Origin: Cohnella sp. CFH 77786
Lineage (GTDB): Bacteria > Bacillota > Bacilli > Paenibacillales > Paenibacillaceae
Assembly (NCBI RefSeq): GCF_019400745.1
Contig: NZ_WJIB01000009.1
Coordinates: forward strand, 1 to 64,000
DNA length: 64,000 nucleotides
Direction: 5' to 3'
Shown here: positions 25,254 through 35,242 of the stretch, piece after piece
How the letters are laid out: each line of letters starts with the position of its first letter
Numbering within the stretch: position 1 is the first letter of the stretch
Notes under the pieces: model-generated
Seen by the model: only the letters and a program-made list of their open reading frames with translations
Told to the model about the DNA's origin: nothing
The model's database searches: none
Program-made: the position numbers and the translations under genes

Positions 25254-25919
25254 ATGGTCAGAAAGCAGTACGCGGTCATCGGGCTGGGGCGGTTCGGCTC
25301 CAGCGTGGCAACCTACTTGGCGAAAATGGGCTATGAAGTGCTTGCCGTGGACGAGAGCGAGGAGCGGGTGCAGGATATCGCCCATCAAGTGACCCATGCC
25401 GTGTCGGCGGACTCGACGGACGAGGAAGCGCTCAAGGCGCTGGGGATCCGCAATTTCGACGTCGTCGTCGTCGCCATCGGGCAGGACATCCAGTCGAGCA
25501 TCCTGACGACGCTCATCCTGAAGGATCTGGGCGTTCCGAATATCATCGTCAAAGCACAGAACGAGCTGCACGGCAAGGTGCTGAACAAGATCGGGGCGGA
25601 CAAGGTCGTCTTCCCGGAGCGGGACATGGGACTGCGCGTCGCCCACCATCTCATCTCTCCCAATATCCTCGAGCATATCGAGCTGTCTCCCGAATACAGC
25701 ATCGTGGAAATGAAGATTCCGTCCGAAATGATCGGCAGAAACCTGAAGCAGCTGGACATCCGGGCCCGGTACAATTGCAACGTATTGGCGGTCAAGAGGA
25801 ATGAGCAGATGAACATTACCCCGCGGGCGGACGAGTCGTTGGAGCCGGGAGACATCCTGGTCATCGTCGGGCGCAACGACCAATTGACGAAGCTGGAGCA
25901 GGCCTATGCCGAAGCATGA
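25254..25919 (+). CDS. KtrA/KtrC-type potassium channel regulatory subunit (RCK)
   Basis: This 221-residue cytoplasmic protein has an RCK_N Rossmann domain (VIGLGRFGSSVATYLAK, then DESEERV as the nucleotide-ribose acid) and an RCK_C domain (MIGRNLKQLDIRARYNCNV...PGDILVIVGR). It gates a KtrB/KtrD-type potassium channel in response to ATP/ADP or c-di-AMP. The channel gene is not in the window. AAAGGAGAG precedes the ATG. The end overlaps the next gene by 14 bases. KtrA versus KtrC cannot be settled from sequence alone. Confidence 0.9.
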   Translation: MVRKQYAVIGLGRFGSSVATYLAKMGYEVLAVDESEERVQDIAHQVTHAVSADSTDEEALKALGIRNFDVVVVAIGQDIQSSILTTLILKDLGVPNIIVKAQNELHGKVLNKIGADKVVFPERDMGLRVAHHLISPNILEHIELSPEYSIVEMKIPSEMIGRNLKQLDIRARYNCNVLAVKRNEQMNITPRADESLEPGDILVIVGRNDQLTKLEQAYAEA

Positions 25920-26763
25920 AGCCTACATCAGCTCCGTCGCCAATCCCCGCGTGAAAGAATGGTCGAAGCTGACCGAGCGCAAATACCGGGAGCGGGAAGG
26001 CAAGTTCCTGCTCGAGGGCATCCATTTGGTCAAGGAAGCCTTGCAGGCGGAGTGGCCACTCTTGCACGTGGCGTACGACGCCGGGGCCGGGATACCGGAC
26101 GAGTTGGCGCCATGGGCGGAGGACGGTTTCGGGACGGCAGTAGGCGGCGTAACGGCCGGCCCCTCCTGGGTCCCCGTGTCGCCGGAAGTGATCGCGAGGT
26201 GCAGCCAGGCCGAGACGCCGCAGCCGGTGTTCGCGGTGGCGGAGAAACGCCGGCTGGCCGCGGACAAGCTCTTCGATGCGGATGCGGGACTCGTCGCGGT
26301 GCTCGACGGCGTGCAGGATCCCGGCAACGTGGGCACGATCGTGCGCGGCGCCGCGGCTTCCGGAGCGACGGCCGTGGTGCTGGGCCGGGGCACGGCCGAC
26401 CTGTACAACGCCAAGACGCTCCGCGCGTCGATGGGCGCTCTGTTTCACGTTCCCGTCGTGGAGGGGGACTTGACGGAGCTGCTGCCGGCGGCCCGGGAAC
26501 GGGGGATGCGTGTGGTCGGGACGAGCCTGCAAGCCGCGCACTCCTGCTACGAGTACGACTTCCGCCGCGGCGTGTGGCTCGTGTTCGGCAGCGAAGGCAG
26601 CGGGTTGTCCACTGCGGTGAGCGAGCACGTACACGATAACGTCATCATCCCGATGACGGGGCGGGCCGAATCGCTGAACGTCGCGATGGCCGCGACCGTT
26701 CTGCTGTTCGAAGTGCAGCGTCAGCGGTTGCGCGCAGGCATAGCAGGCATTCCAGGTAATTAG
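25906..26763 (+). CDS. TrmH/SpoU-family RNA methyltransferase
   Basis: This 285-residue SPOUT enzyme would 2'-O-methylate an rRNA or tRNA ribose using S-adenosylmethionine. It has an N-terminal substrate-binding domain (NPRVKEWSKLTERKYREREGKFLLEG) and the knotted catalytic domain with motif 1 DPGNVGTIVRGA, motif 2 LVFGSEGSGLS and motif 3 IPMTGRAESLNVAMAATVLLFE. It overlaps the ktrA-like gene, so the two are co-translated. It resembles YsgA/RlmB-type proteins. The RNA target is not known. Confidence 0.9.
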   Translation: MPKHEAYISSVANPRVKEWSKLTERKYREREGKFLLEGIHLVKEALQAEWPLLHVAYDAGAGIPDELAPWAEDGFGTAVGGVTAGPSWVPVSPEVIARCSQAETPQPVFAVAEKRRLAADKLFDADAGLVAVLDGVQDPGNVGTIVRGAAASGATAVVLGRGTADLYNAKTLRASMGALFHVPVVEGDLTELLPAARERGMRVVGTSLQAAHSCYEYDFRRGVWLVFGSEGSGLSTAVSEHVHDNVIIPMTGRAESLNVAMAATVLLFEVQRQRLRAGIAGIPGN

Positions 26764-26848
26764 TGGGAAAACAGACTTCCAACATTTCCGGCTCGCCCAG
26801 TCGATCAAGTTTTACCCTGATTGCAGGCCTTGACACCACCATTGTAAC

Positions 26849-26983
26849 CTACGATAAACAAAATTCGGGTTGGTCACGTTCTTCATAACGAATTTGAATC
26901 GGGTGTCTCGCAAGCAAGTCGAAACCCAGATGGACAGCTCGCGGCACGTCCCCTAAATAATCTTCCACGTTTTGATGAACCCA
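26849..26983 (-). pseudogene. unrecognised C-terminal gene fragment
   Basis: A 44-codon minus-strand stretch between two stops reads VEDYLGDVPRAVHLGFDLLA, then RHPIQIRYEERDQPEFCLS. The composition is protein-like, but there is no start or ribosome site. I do not recognise it. The surrounding 500 bases (26764-27259) hold only this and an inverted repeat. Confidence 0.3.
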
Positions 26984-26988
26984 CTATA

Positions 26989-27117
26989 GGCTGGATATTA
27001 CACGGGAAATCACCCTTGAAATCTCCAGCCTTATTCACACCTTCACTTCAGCCTCCAGCAGGATCCCGCACTTTCGATCACCAAAATTTTTCCAAGCCGT
27101 AATCCAGCCTAATTGAT
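26989..27117. repeat. degenerate inverted repeat, about 130 bp
   Basis: AGGCTGGATATTACACGG near the left end answers CCGTAATCCAGCCT near the right, and two further CCAGCC motifs lie between. It looks like another intergenic palindromic element, more decayed than the ones at 33.6 kb and elsewhere. Confidence 0.4.
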
Positions 27118-27259
27118 CGGCATATTTGCCAGCTAAATTTCACATTTTACTATACTGAGACTTATCTTTGTTATCATTAACTGTGACAAGATGTTAATCG
27201 TTTGGAAGAAATATAAAGATGATTAGGTATTAAATTTGTACACATAAGGAGATAAAACG

Positions 27260-27712
27260 ATGGCAAAAAACAAATTACTTAGAATGGACAATGTTGGCAT
27301 CGTTGTAGAATCCCTTGATGACGCAATCTCTTTCTTCGAGGAGATTGGCTTGAAGCTCGAAGGGCGAGCTACGGTTGAAGGTGAATGGGCTGGTCGCGTA
27401 ACCGGGCTGGGTTCACAGAGTGTAGAGATTGCGATGATGGTTACACCAGATGGCCACAGCCGACTTGAACTTTCGCGATTTCTCACCCCACCTGTTATAT
27501 CAGATCACCGAACTGCTCCTGTAAATGCCCTCGGTTATCTCCGCGTCATGTTCACCGTTGAAGACATTGACGAAATGGTATCCAGACTCATTAAGTATGG
27601 TGCTCGGCTCGTTGGCGAAGTGGTTCAGTACGAGGACTCGTATCGGCTCTGCTACATTCGTGGAATTGAAGGACTTCTAATCGGTTTGGCGGAACAGCTC
27701 GGTAATAAGTAA
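27260..27712 (+). CDS. VOC/glyoxalase-superfamily protein
   Basis: This 150-residue protein carries one vicinal-oxygen-chelate domain: an opening LRMDNVGIVVESLDDAISFFEEIGLKLEG and a second half with LGYLRVMFTVEDIDEMVSRLIKYGA. Such proteins are small metal-dependent dioxygenases, lyases or resistance proteins. The metal ligands of canonical members are only partly evident. TAAGGAG precedes the ATG, and a terminator follows, so it is a single-gene unit. The reaction is unknown. Confidence 0.8.
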   Translation: MAKNKLLRMDNVGIVVESLDDAISFFEEIGLKLEGRATVEGEWAGRVTGLGSQSVEIAMMVTPDGHSRLELSRFLTPPVISDHRTAPVNALGYLRVMFTVEDIDEMVSRLIKYGARLVGEVVQYEDSYRLCYIRGIEGLLIGLAEQLGNK

Positions 27713-27746
27713 GTAACGTTTAAAAGAAGACTTAACTGAAATAAGC

Positions 27747-27769
27747 CGCCTCTTCAACGAGGCGTTTTC
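27747..27769 (+). terminator. rho-independent terminator after the VOC gene
   Basis: CGCCTC/GAGGCG stem with TTCAAC loop followed by TTTTCTT. Confidence 0.85.
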
Positions 27770-27955
27770 TTATCGTAAAAATCATCATCAGGATTTAACA
27801 TTGTCGATAGTAAAAGTTATAAGGCATGTTGATTCGTATAACGATAAAATGAAATCTCTCGTGTACGATGTTGCTGGAGAATGGGCCATCGCGTGAAGAA
27901 GGTTATTCCGCAAAGACGGAGAACTAAGAACATATTAAGAAGGGAAGGGAGAATC

Positions 27956-28552
27956 ATGAAGGGATATAGGGTCATTATTCTTCTCTCCACTATATTATTA
28001 GTAAGTTGTACAAGTACAAATGAAGCCGCAAAAGAAGAAAACCATTCAAACCCACCTACAAATTCCGCATCGATGGTGAAGAACAGTTCTGAAACGAACC
28101 CGAATGACTTTGCCATAATCGTCAAAGGGAAAGAAATTTCACTGAGAGAATTGAATAGCCAAGTTGACTTAGAAGGATTACTTGGCAAACCCATTGCCGA
28201 AAGTGTTCAGACCCTGCAAGGTGATGGGTTTACAGGTTCGTTGTTGAAAAAAATTACGTATGATGGACTTGAGATGGAACTATTTTCCCCCAAGGAAAAT
28301 GAAAATATTTTTTGGATTATGACAATGGTTATATCTAAACGCAATTATCAGACTACAAAAGGAATACAAATCGGCAGTACCTTGAATCAAATTACTGACG
28401 CATATCCCGGCGTCAAGATTGCGGCTGATGGAAGAACCGATCCATCTAACTGTGCGTATGAATTCGTAAACGAGGAGAAGTACAACCATTTGTTGTTTGA
28501 GGTAGAAAATGGGGTTGTTGCTCAGATTAAGATTTTTCATTTGATACCGTAG
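27956..28552 (+). CDS. hypothetical lipoprotein, 198 aa
   Basis: A signal peptide with lipobox LLVSC predicts a membrane-anchored lipoprotein. The linker is rich in Asn, Ser and Glu. The folded part begins near residue 50, and a second half with GIQIGSTLNQITDAYP resembles the short repeat seen in several small Bacillota lipoproteins. GGGAAGGGAG precedes the ATG at 27956. An upstream in-frame ATG (27881) would bury the signal peptide. I do not recognise a family. Confidence 0.7.
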   Translation: MKGYRVIILLSTILLVSCTSTNEAAKEENHSNPPTNSASMVKNSSETNPNDFAIIVKGKEISLRELNSQVDLEGLLGKPIAESVQTLQGDGFTGSLLKKITYDGLEMELFSPKENENIFWIMTMVISKRNYQTTKGIQIGSTLNQITDAYPGVKIAADGRTDPSNCAYEFVNEEKYNHLLFEVENGVVAQIKIFHLIP

Positions 28553-28595
28553 ACTCTTTTTTGAAGCATACTGGATAAAAGGGATGGAGCGCCTG

Positions 28596-29429
28596 ATGAA
28601 TCCTTTGGTTTCGGTCATCATACCTACCTACAACCGGTTCGGACCCTTATGCGAGTTGATGGAATGTCTTGCTCGTCAAACCTATTCGAATATCGAAGTC
28701 ATCATTATTAACGATAATGGGGCTTCCGTGGATCTCATCTTATCTCTTTATCCTGAGCTGGACATCAAGATTCTCCAGATGGAATCCAACGTGAAGCATG
28801 TAGCCGCAAGAAACGAAGGATTAAGGATGGCTGCCGGCGATAATATTCTGCTGTGCGACGATGATGATTTGCTGATGCCAACCCATATCGAATGTATGCT
28901 GCATGAAATCGAGGGGCATGATCTTGTTTATTCGGACGTCGAGATCGTGGAATTCGTGAACGATGGCCTCGTGAGGCTGCCGGTCAAGAGAACCTTATTC
29001 GCTTATGAATTCAGCATCGAAGGGATGAGGAAGTTCTCGACTTTCGTGCCCTCCGGCTGCCTCTATCGGAAAGAAATCCATGACCGTATCGGCATATTCG
29101 ATGAGGACGTGTACCATTATTGGGATTGGGATTTTTTCTTGCGAGTAGCCGCGGATCATCAAGTAAAACGGGTCCCCATTGCCGGGGTACTTTACGCTTT
29201 TGCTTCGGAAGGGGACAATTTATCCGGCTCTCTTTCCAACATGGAGCCGTTCCTGGATAAATTGTCTCGGAAACATAACCTCGGCAAGCTGCCGACCAAA
29301 AATTTCCTCCTCCTTCTCGAGGAACCGGATGTCAAAAAGAGAGAGGCTTCCAGCCGAATCGTGTGGGATGGTAAGCCTATTATTTCCCGATGGGTACGCG
29401 ATGGGGACGGTGCAATCCAAAATGGGTGA
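28596..29429 (+). CDS. family 2 glycosyltransferase
   Basis: This 277-residue inverting GT-A enzyme has the opening VSVIIPTYNRFGPLCELMEC, the metal-binding acidic cluster (LLCDDDDLLMP near residue 88, with a preceding SVDL region), and an acceptor-side acid in VYHYWDWDFFLRV. It would transfer a sugar from a nucleotide donor to an unknown acceptor. The ATG at 28596 has GGAG six bases upstream. The next gene overlaps its 3' end, so the pair is translationally coupled and may act together. Confidence 0.85.
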   Translation: MNPLVSVIIPTYNRFGPLCELMECLARQTYSNIEVIIINDNGASVDLILSLYPELDIKILQMESNVKHVAARNEGLRMAAGDNILLCDDDDLLMPTHIECMLHEIEGHDLVYSDVEIVEFVNDGLVRLPVKRTLFAYEFSIEGMRKFSTFVPSGCLYRKEIHDRIGIFDEDVYHYWDWDFFLRVAADHQVKRVPIAGVLYAFASEGDNLSGSLSNMEPFLDKLSRKHNLGKLPTKNFLLLLEEPDVKKREASSRIVWDGKPIISRWVRDGDGAIQNG

Positions 29430-30384
29430 TGTCGGAGGTTTGGTTTTACCAAACGGTGAATTGAATGCGGCCCTGCTTCTCCAAACGGAAGAGATAAGCG
29501 CTCAGAAAAACGTCGGCAGACTCAGCCTGCAAAGGTTGTGGGTCCAGGAACAAGACGCCGTTCGAAGTTATATTTTCAAACCCGCTCCGGAGAAGGAACC
29601 GATTGAATTTGAGATTTGGTTTCAAGAGCGCATCAAACCGCACCTGACGGATGTGCGGACGCCCGGGTTGCTTGCTCATCGCATCGACGAGGAACGGCAA
29701 ATCTACTGGATGATTTATGAAGATATGGGCAGCGCCCCTCCCTCTTTCGACCGGGATACAAGAATTGCCGCGGCAAGAAAAATGGCGGCGTGGCATACAC
29801 TGCCCGCATCCGCGGTTCCTTCGGCGTTTAAGAGCTTCATGCCTTACATTGACGATGCCATGAGCGAGGTTATGGCACGAAGGGCTTACTACGAGAAGCT
29901 GTTGCTCGATATCGGAATGAACCCGGAGAAGGTTGCCGCCTTCTTTGAGCGGATCGAAAACTTGAACGGCGTTTTTCCTTGTGAAAAGGTTGTTTGCCAC
30001 GGGGATTTCCACTGCCTGAATTTGCTCCGCTCCAGCGGCGATCTTGCGATATTAGACTGGGAGTTCATCCAGCTGAATTCGATCTATTGGGATTTCTATA
30101 CCCTGCTGGATATGGCAACGCCGCGCTACCGGATTCTAATCGATCGACGAACCCGGCTCGATGTTCTGGATGCCTACTACAGACAGAGATCGGGGAGCAT
30201 CCCCCTCACGATCCGCGAGTTTGTTTACGGCTACCATCTGTATTCCATGGTTTACTCGGTTGGGATCCTGGGCTTGGTCGTTTCCGATCTGGAAAATAAC
30301 CGCTTTGACAAAGAAACCTTGCTAGTCGAGAAGGATGAGGTTATCCAAATTATCCGGGATTGTCTTGAGGTAATTGCAACCTGA
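29401..30384 (+). CDS. APH/choline-kinase-like phosphotransferase
   Basis: This 327-residue protein has the kinase-like fold of aminoglycoside and small-molecule phosphotransferases: the catalytic loop VCHGDFHCLNLL and the metal-binding LAILDWEF. The N-terminal lobe is less conserved. The frame is open much further upstream but inside the glycosyltransferase gene. ATG 29401 (or 29422) is the sensible start, although neither has a strong ribosome site, as expected for coupled translation. The substrate could be an antibiotic, a sugar or choline. The partner glycosyltransferase favours a sugar or glycan role, which is inference. Confidence 0.75.
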   Translation: MGTVQSKMGDVGGLVLPNGELNAALLLQTEEISAQKNVGRLSLQRLWVQEQDAVRSYIFKPAPEKEPIEFEIWFQERIKPHLTDVRTPGLLAHRIDEERQIYWMIYEDMGSAPPSFDRDTRIAAARKMAAWHTLPASAVPSAFKSFMPYIDDAMSEVMARRAYYEKLLLDIGMNPEKVAAFFERIENLNGVFPCEKVVCHGDFHCLNLLRSSGDLAILDWEFIQLNSIYWDFYTLLDMATPRYRILIDRRTRLDVLDAYYRQRSGSIPLTIREFVYGYHLYSMVYSVGILGLVVSDLENNRFDKETLLVEKDEVIQIIRDCLEVIAT

Positions 30385-30411
30385 GACGAGGCTATCGGAC
30401 GAAGAAGAGAG

Positions 30412-30522
30412 GAGCGGGCCGTCGCCTTCACGTTCGACGACGGCCCGAACCCGGAAACGGCCGAGGCGGTCCACGCGGAAGGACATGAGATCGCGAACCA
30501 TACGCATCCTTTCCTGGCCTGA
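30412..30522 (+). pseudogene. polysaccharide deacetylase (NodB) remnant
   Basis: ERAVAFTFDDGPNPETAEAV and AEGHEIANHTHPFL are the first and second NodB motifs (TFDDGP with the catalytic Asp, H..H metal site) brought together by an internal deletion. A frame change follows (LTPEAV in the next frame). It is cut off before the arabinofuranosidase terminator and not functional. Confidence 0.75.
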
Positions 30523-30572
30523 CTCCCGAAGCGGTGCAACCATTCGATCATCGCCGCAAATTACGCAGCTTC

Positions 30573-30600
30573 ATAAAAAAAATCCCACCAGTTGGCGGGA
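30573..30600 (-). terminator. rho-independent terminator of the arabinofuranosidase gene
   Basis: Read on the minus strand: TCCCGCC, AACT loop, GGTGGGA, then a run of seven T. Confidence 0.9.
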
Positions 30601-30623
30601 ATGGCATAGACATAACTCGACAC

Positions 30624-32276
<1,653 letters not shown>

Positions 32277-33185
32277 ATGCATTTGTCGACCGATTCGGAA
32301 TCCTTATTGGTACTTGAAGCGCTGGCAAACGAGGTCCGGCTTCGGATCATCGAGCTTCTGCATCATGAGGAGAAGAGCATCAAGGATTTGGCGGAAGCGC
32401 TCGGCCTCAGCAACGCGATCGTAAGCGTCCATGTCAGCAAGCTGCAGAAAGCGGGGATCGTCAGCGCCAGAAACCGGAGAATCGGAGGCGGAACGTATAA
32501 ATTTTGTTCGCTTTCCGCGTTTCATCTGCAAATCAACCTGTCCCCGGAAAGAAGTTCAACCCGAAAGCTGGTCGAAATCTCCATACCGGTTGGCCATTAT
32601 ACGGATATTCAAGCGATGCCCACGTGCGGGCTCGCATCCGTGGAGAAATTGATCGGGCAATACGACGATCCCCGGTATTTCATGGATCCGGAACGCATTC
32701 AGGCCGGCATCCTCTGGTTCTCCCTGGGGCATGTGGAATATAAGGTACCCAACTACCTCTATCAGAATCAGAGGCCGATCGAAATCGAGGTTTCGATGGA
32801 AATCGGATCGGAAGCGCCCCATATTCAGGAGCAATGGCCTTCCGACATCCGTTTCTCCATGAACGGCGTTTATTTGGGGAAGTGGACAAGTCCGGGGGAC
32901 TTCGGGAAGCGAAGGGGGAGGCTGACGCCGGAATGGTGGGCGCCGGACGTCAACCAGCACGGGCTTCTGAAGGTGCTTAGGATCAATGCGAACGGTACGT
33001 TCATTGACGGACAGCGCATATCCGACGTGAAAATCCACGATTTGGATTGGAGCGCCGGTTCGTGGTCTTTCCGGTTGTCGGCGGAGGATACCGCACGGGG
33101 GCGGGGCGGACTCACCTTGTTCGGCAGAGGGTTCGGCAACTACGATCAGGATCTTTTGTTCAGGATTTATTATGATTCTCATTGA
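32277..33185 (+). CDS. ArsR-type HTH regulator with a large C-terminal domain
   Basis: This 302-residue protein has an N-terminal winged helix of ArsR type (ANEVRLRIIELLHHEEKSIKDLAEALGLSNAIVSVHVSKLQKAGIV) and then about 200 residues with WFSLGHVEYKVPNYLYQNQ, EVSMEIGSEAPHIQEQWPSDIRFSMNGVYLGKW and WSFRLSAED, a beta-rich domain with many Trp. It is far longer than metal-sensing ArsR proteins, and no Cys metal site is seen. Divergent orientation next to the GH51 gene suggests that it senses an arabinose-type ligand and controls that gene, which is inference. It ends in a strong terminator. Confidence 0.8.
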   Translation: MHLSTDSESLLVLEALANEVRLRIIELLHHEEKSIKDLAEALGLSNAIVSVHVSKLQKAGIVSARNRRIGGGTYKFCSLSAFHLQINLSPERSSTRKLVEISIPVGHYTDIQAMPTCGLASVEKLIGQYDDPRYFMDPERIQAGILWFSLGHVEYKVPNYLYQNQRPIEIEVSMEIGSEAPHIQEQWPSDIRFSMNGVYLGKWTSPGDFGKRRGRLTPEWWAPDVNQHGLLKVLRINANGTFIDGQRISDVKIHDLDWSAGSWSFRLSAEDTARGRGGLTLFGRGFGNYDQDLLFRIYYDSH

Positions 33186-33230
33186 CGTTTCGCTTTGCGA
33201 AGAGATCGCAAATTCCCTCCACTCATGAAG

Positions 33231-33270
33231 AAGTCCTGGCTCTTTCGCGGAAAGAGTCAGGACTTTTCTG
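33231..33270 (+). terminator. rho-independent terminator after the ArsR-type regulator
   Basis: AAGTCCTG.CTCTTTC pairs with GAAAGAG.CAGGACTT around GCG, then TTCTG; about 16 bp of stem. Confidence 0.88.
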
Positions 33271-33369
33271 CGTTTCCGTCGGTTCGCGCGTGACCGGCAG
33301 GGGCAGCGGGTCTGTTTATCCCTGCGACAACTTACATCCTCAAGCCCCCGAAACCCGCCCAAATAAGGA

Positions 33370-33621
33370 CCAACCAACCGCCAACTAACCGCCAACCAAC
33401 CACCAACCAACCGCCAACCAACCGCCAACCAACCGCCAACCAACCGCCAACCAACCGCCAACCAACCGCCAACCAACCGCCAACCAACCGCCAACCAACC
33501 GCCAACCAAGCGCCAACCAACCGCCAACCAACCGCCAACCAACCACCAACCAACCGTCAAACAACCACCGACCAAGCGCCAACCAACCACCAACCAACCG
33601 TCAACCAACCGCCAACCAACT
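33370..33621. repeat. 11-bp tandem repeat (CCGCCAACCAA)n
   Basis: About 23 units of CCGCCAACCAA, with occasional A, G or T variants, run into the next palindromic element. Because 11 is not a multiple of three and the unit contains no stop, all frames of the minus strand stay open and give artificial Gly/Trp/Leu/Val-rich proteins, which I do not accept as genes. Confidence 0.97.
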
Positions 33622-33639
33622 GTCGCACTGAAACCTGAT

Positions 33640-33824
33640 CTAAGAGCAAAAATACAGTTATTCTTAATAAAAGTGGACGTTTGTAGGGAGTAAGAGCGCA
33701 AATACCGTTATTTTTCGAAAGAACACCAAAAATGGTCCGATTGGAAGGTTGCTAACTGTATTTTTGGCTTTAGTCTTCGAAAAGAGGAGGAAATTTTGAA
33801 GAATAACTGTATTTCGGCTCTTAG
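33640..33824. repeat. 185-bp palindromic repeat element, copy 2 (F-F-R-R)
   Basis: Direct motifs at 33640-33662 and 33690-33715, inverted motifs at 33753-33773 and 33802-33824, all variants of CTAAGAGCNAAAATACAGTTA. It starts 18 bases after the 11-bp tandem array. Confidence 0.88.
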
Positions 33825-34006
33825 TTGCTCGTCTATTGTTCCTAGGGTTGTAGGGAGTGGCGAGGGCGAAAGGGGTAGATGCGATTTTGTGGACGGAAAG
33901 CAGCGACGGGCGAAGGGAGGACCTGTTGACATTTTGTCGGATGGGAAGCAGCAATGGGCGAAGAATTTCGCACGGGAACATCGAACTGAGTGTGAGAGCC
34001 CTCACA

Positions 34007-34193
34007 GATCGATCTGAGCGAAAGGGATAGCGTTCACAGATCGAACTGAGCGAAAGGGATAGCGTTCACAGATCGATCTGAGCGAAAGGGATAGCGTTCA
34101 CAGTTCGATCGAAAGGGATAGCGTTCACAGATCGAACTGAGCGTAAGGGATAGCGTTCACAGATCGAACTGAGCGAAAGGGATAGCGTTCACA
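34007..34193. repeat. 32-bp tandem repeat, six copies
   Basis: The unit GATCGAACTGAGCGAAAGGG plus ATAGCGTTCACA occurs six times head to tail (one copy lacks five bases), with an extra degenerate copy at 33977-34006. There are no spacers, so it is not CRISPR. The last unit runs into the stop codon of the HAD gene on the other strand. Confidence 0.95.
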
Positions 34194-34869
34194 AATCGAC
34201 TTGAGGAAGAAAAGTGATCAGTTCATCCAGGCTGCTGACGATCAGGTCTGGGGTCACATCGAGCTCATCGAAGGTCCCATGAAACCGATTGACCCAACAG
34301 GTCGGAAAGCCAAACGTTTTTCCGCCTGCCGCATCCCAGGAATTGGCCGACACAAACAGAATTTCTTCCCTTCCGACTCCGAGAATCGAGGGAGCCAACT
34401 GATAAATTCCCATATAAGGTTTGTATATTTTTATGGTGTCGACGCTTATCAAAGCCGAAAAAAAAGGTCGGAATCCCGCATGATTCACTAATCCTTGCAG
34501 CATGAAGGGAGTACCGTTGGAAAGAATGGCCAGCGTCTTATGCCGCCGCAGATCGTGCAACGTGCGCGCAGCTTCGGGAAAAGGCTTTAAAACTAAGTAT
34601 TCATTAACGAGCACATATCGGATTTCGGCATCGGCGCGCAATCCCAACGATTTGAGCGTAAACGCCAAGGCATCGTCCGTCACCTTCCCGAAATCCCTGT
34701 AACGTCCCATCAAGGACCGTTGCCAGGTATACTCGAGCTGCTTCCGCCTCCAAATTTCGCTGATTTTTTTTCCTTGACCGGGAAAAAAACTTTCGATCTT
34801 CGGGATGACGGAATGCACGTCGAACAGGGTGCCATATGCATCGAATACGATTGCCTTAATCGAGTTCAT
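34189..34869 (-). CDS. HAD-family hydrolase, L-2-haloacid dehalogenase type
   Basis: This 226-residue HAD enzyme has nucleophile Asp in IKAIVFDAYGTLFD (residue 10), the dehalogenase-type cap helix YTWQRSLMGRYRDF, the Ser/Thr motif LAILSNGTPFML, the Lys motif IKIYKPYMGIYQLA, and FVSANSWDAAGGKTFGF with the distal Asp. These fit type II 2-haloacid dehalogenases. AGGGGAGGAAC precedes the ATG at 34869. The 3' end is embedded in a 32-bp tandem repeat array that supplies the stop codon. The natural substrate is not known. Confidence 0.88.
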   Translation of the reverse strand: MNSIKAIVFDAYGTLFDVHSVIPKIESFFPGQGKKISEIWRRKQLEYTWQRSLMGRYRDFGKVTDDALAFTLKSLGLRADAEIRYVLVNEYLVLKPFPEAARTLHDLRRHKTLAILSNGTPFMLQGLVNHAGFRPFFSALISVDTIKIYKPYMGIYQLAPSILGVGREEILFVSANSWDAAGGKTFGFPTCWVNRFHGTFDELDVTPDLIVSSLDELITFLPQVDL

Positions 34870-34989
34870 GTTCCTCCCCTCCCCGAAAAACCGATCCGAA
34901 ACAACGGCTGACACGATCCTCTCGGAATGACGGACTTCCTATGCTTCTCCTAATAAATAGATGAACGGCTTGCCTGTTATAACCACGAA

Positions 34990-35225
34990 ACGCAATGCAG
35001 AACTGGAAATCATCCGTGAATACCCAGATCGGAGAGTTCGTCGAGCGTGAGTACCCACTCGTGGTTGCAAACCAGGTTGTTCTTCACGCCGTCGATCAGG
35101 AACTCTTTGTCCTGCGTACAGAACCAGCTTCAATCGGCACCATACAAGTCCAGGAGATCGGGGTCCGGGATCGGTCCGTTTCCGACGAGATTTTCGTAGC
35201 CTTCACCAGCTTTACCAAGCTAAAC
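34990..35225 (-). pseudogene. unrecognised decayed gene
   Basis: The minus strand reads GEGYENLVGNGPIPDPDLLD, a stop, then SWFCTQDKEFLIDGVKNNLV and CNHEWVLTLDELSDLGIHG before another stop. The protein-like text broken by stops suggests a decayed gene. I cannot place the family. Confidence 0.35.
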
Positions 35226-35242
35226 ATATTGCGGGGACACCG

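Noticed and set aside
25959..26639. 226-codon plus-strand frame overlapping the TrmH-type gene
   Set aside because: Arg/Gly-rich out-of-frame reading of the methyltransferase gene.
32556..33701. Long minus-strand frames of up to 381 codons across the 11-bp tandem array, rich in VGWRLVGGWLA
   Set aside because: The unit has no stop in any minus frame, so open frames arise automatically; no ribosome site, and the larger frame also runs antisense to the ArsR-type regulator.
34007..34193. Regular 32-bp repeats as a CRISPR array
   Set aside because: Units are directly adjacent without spacers and no cas genes are nearby.
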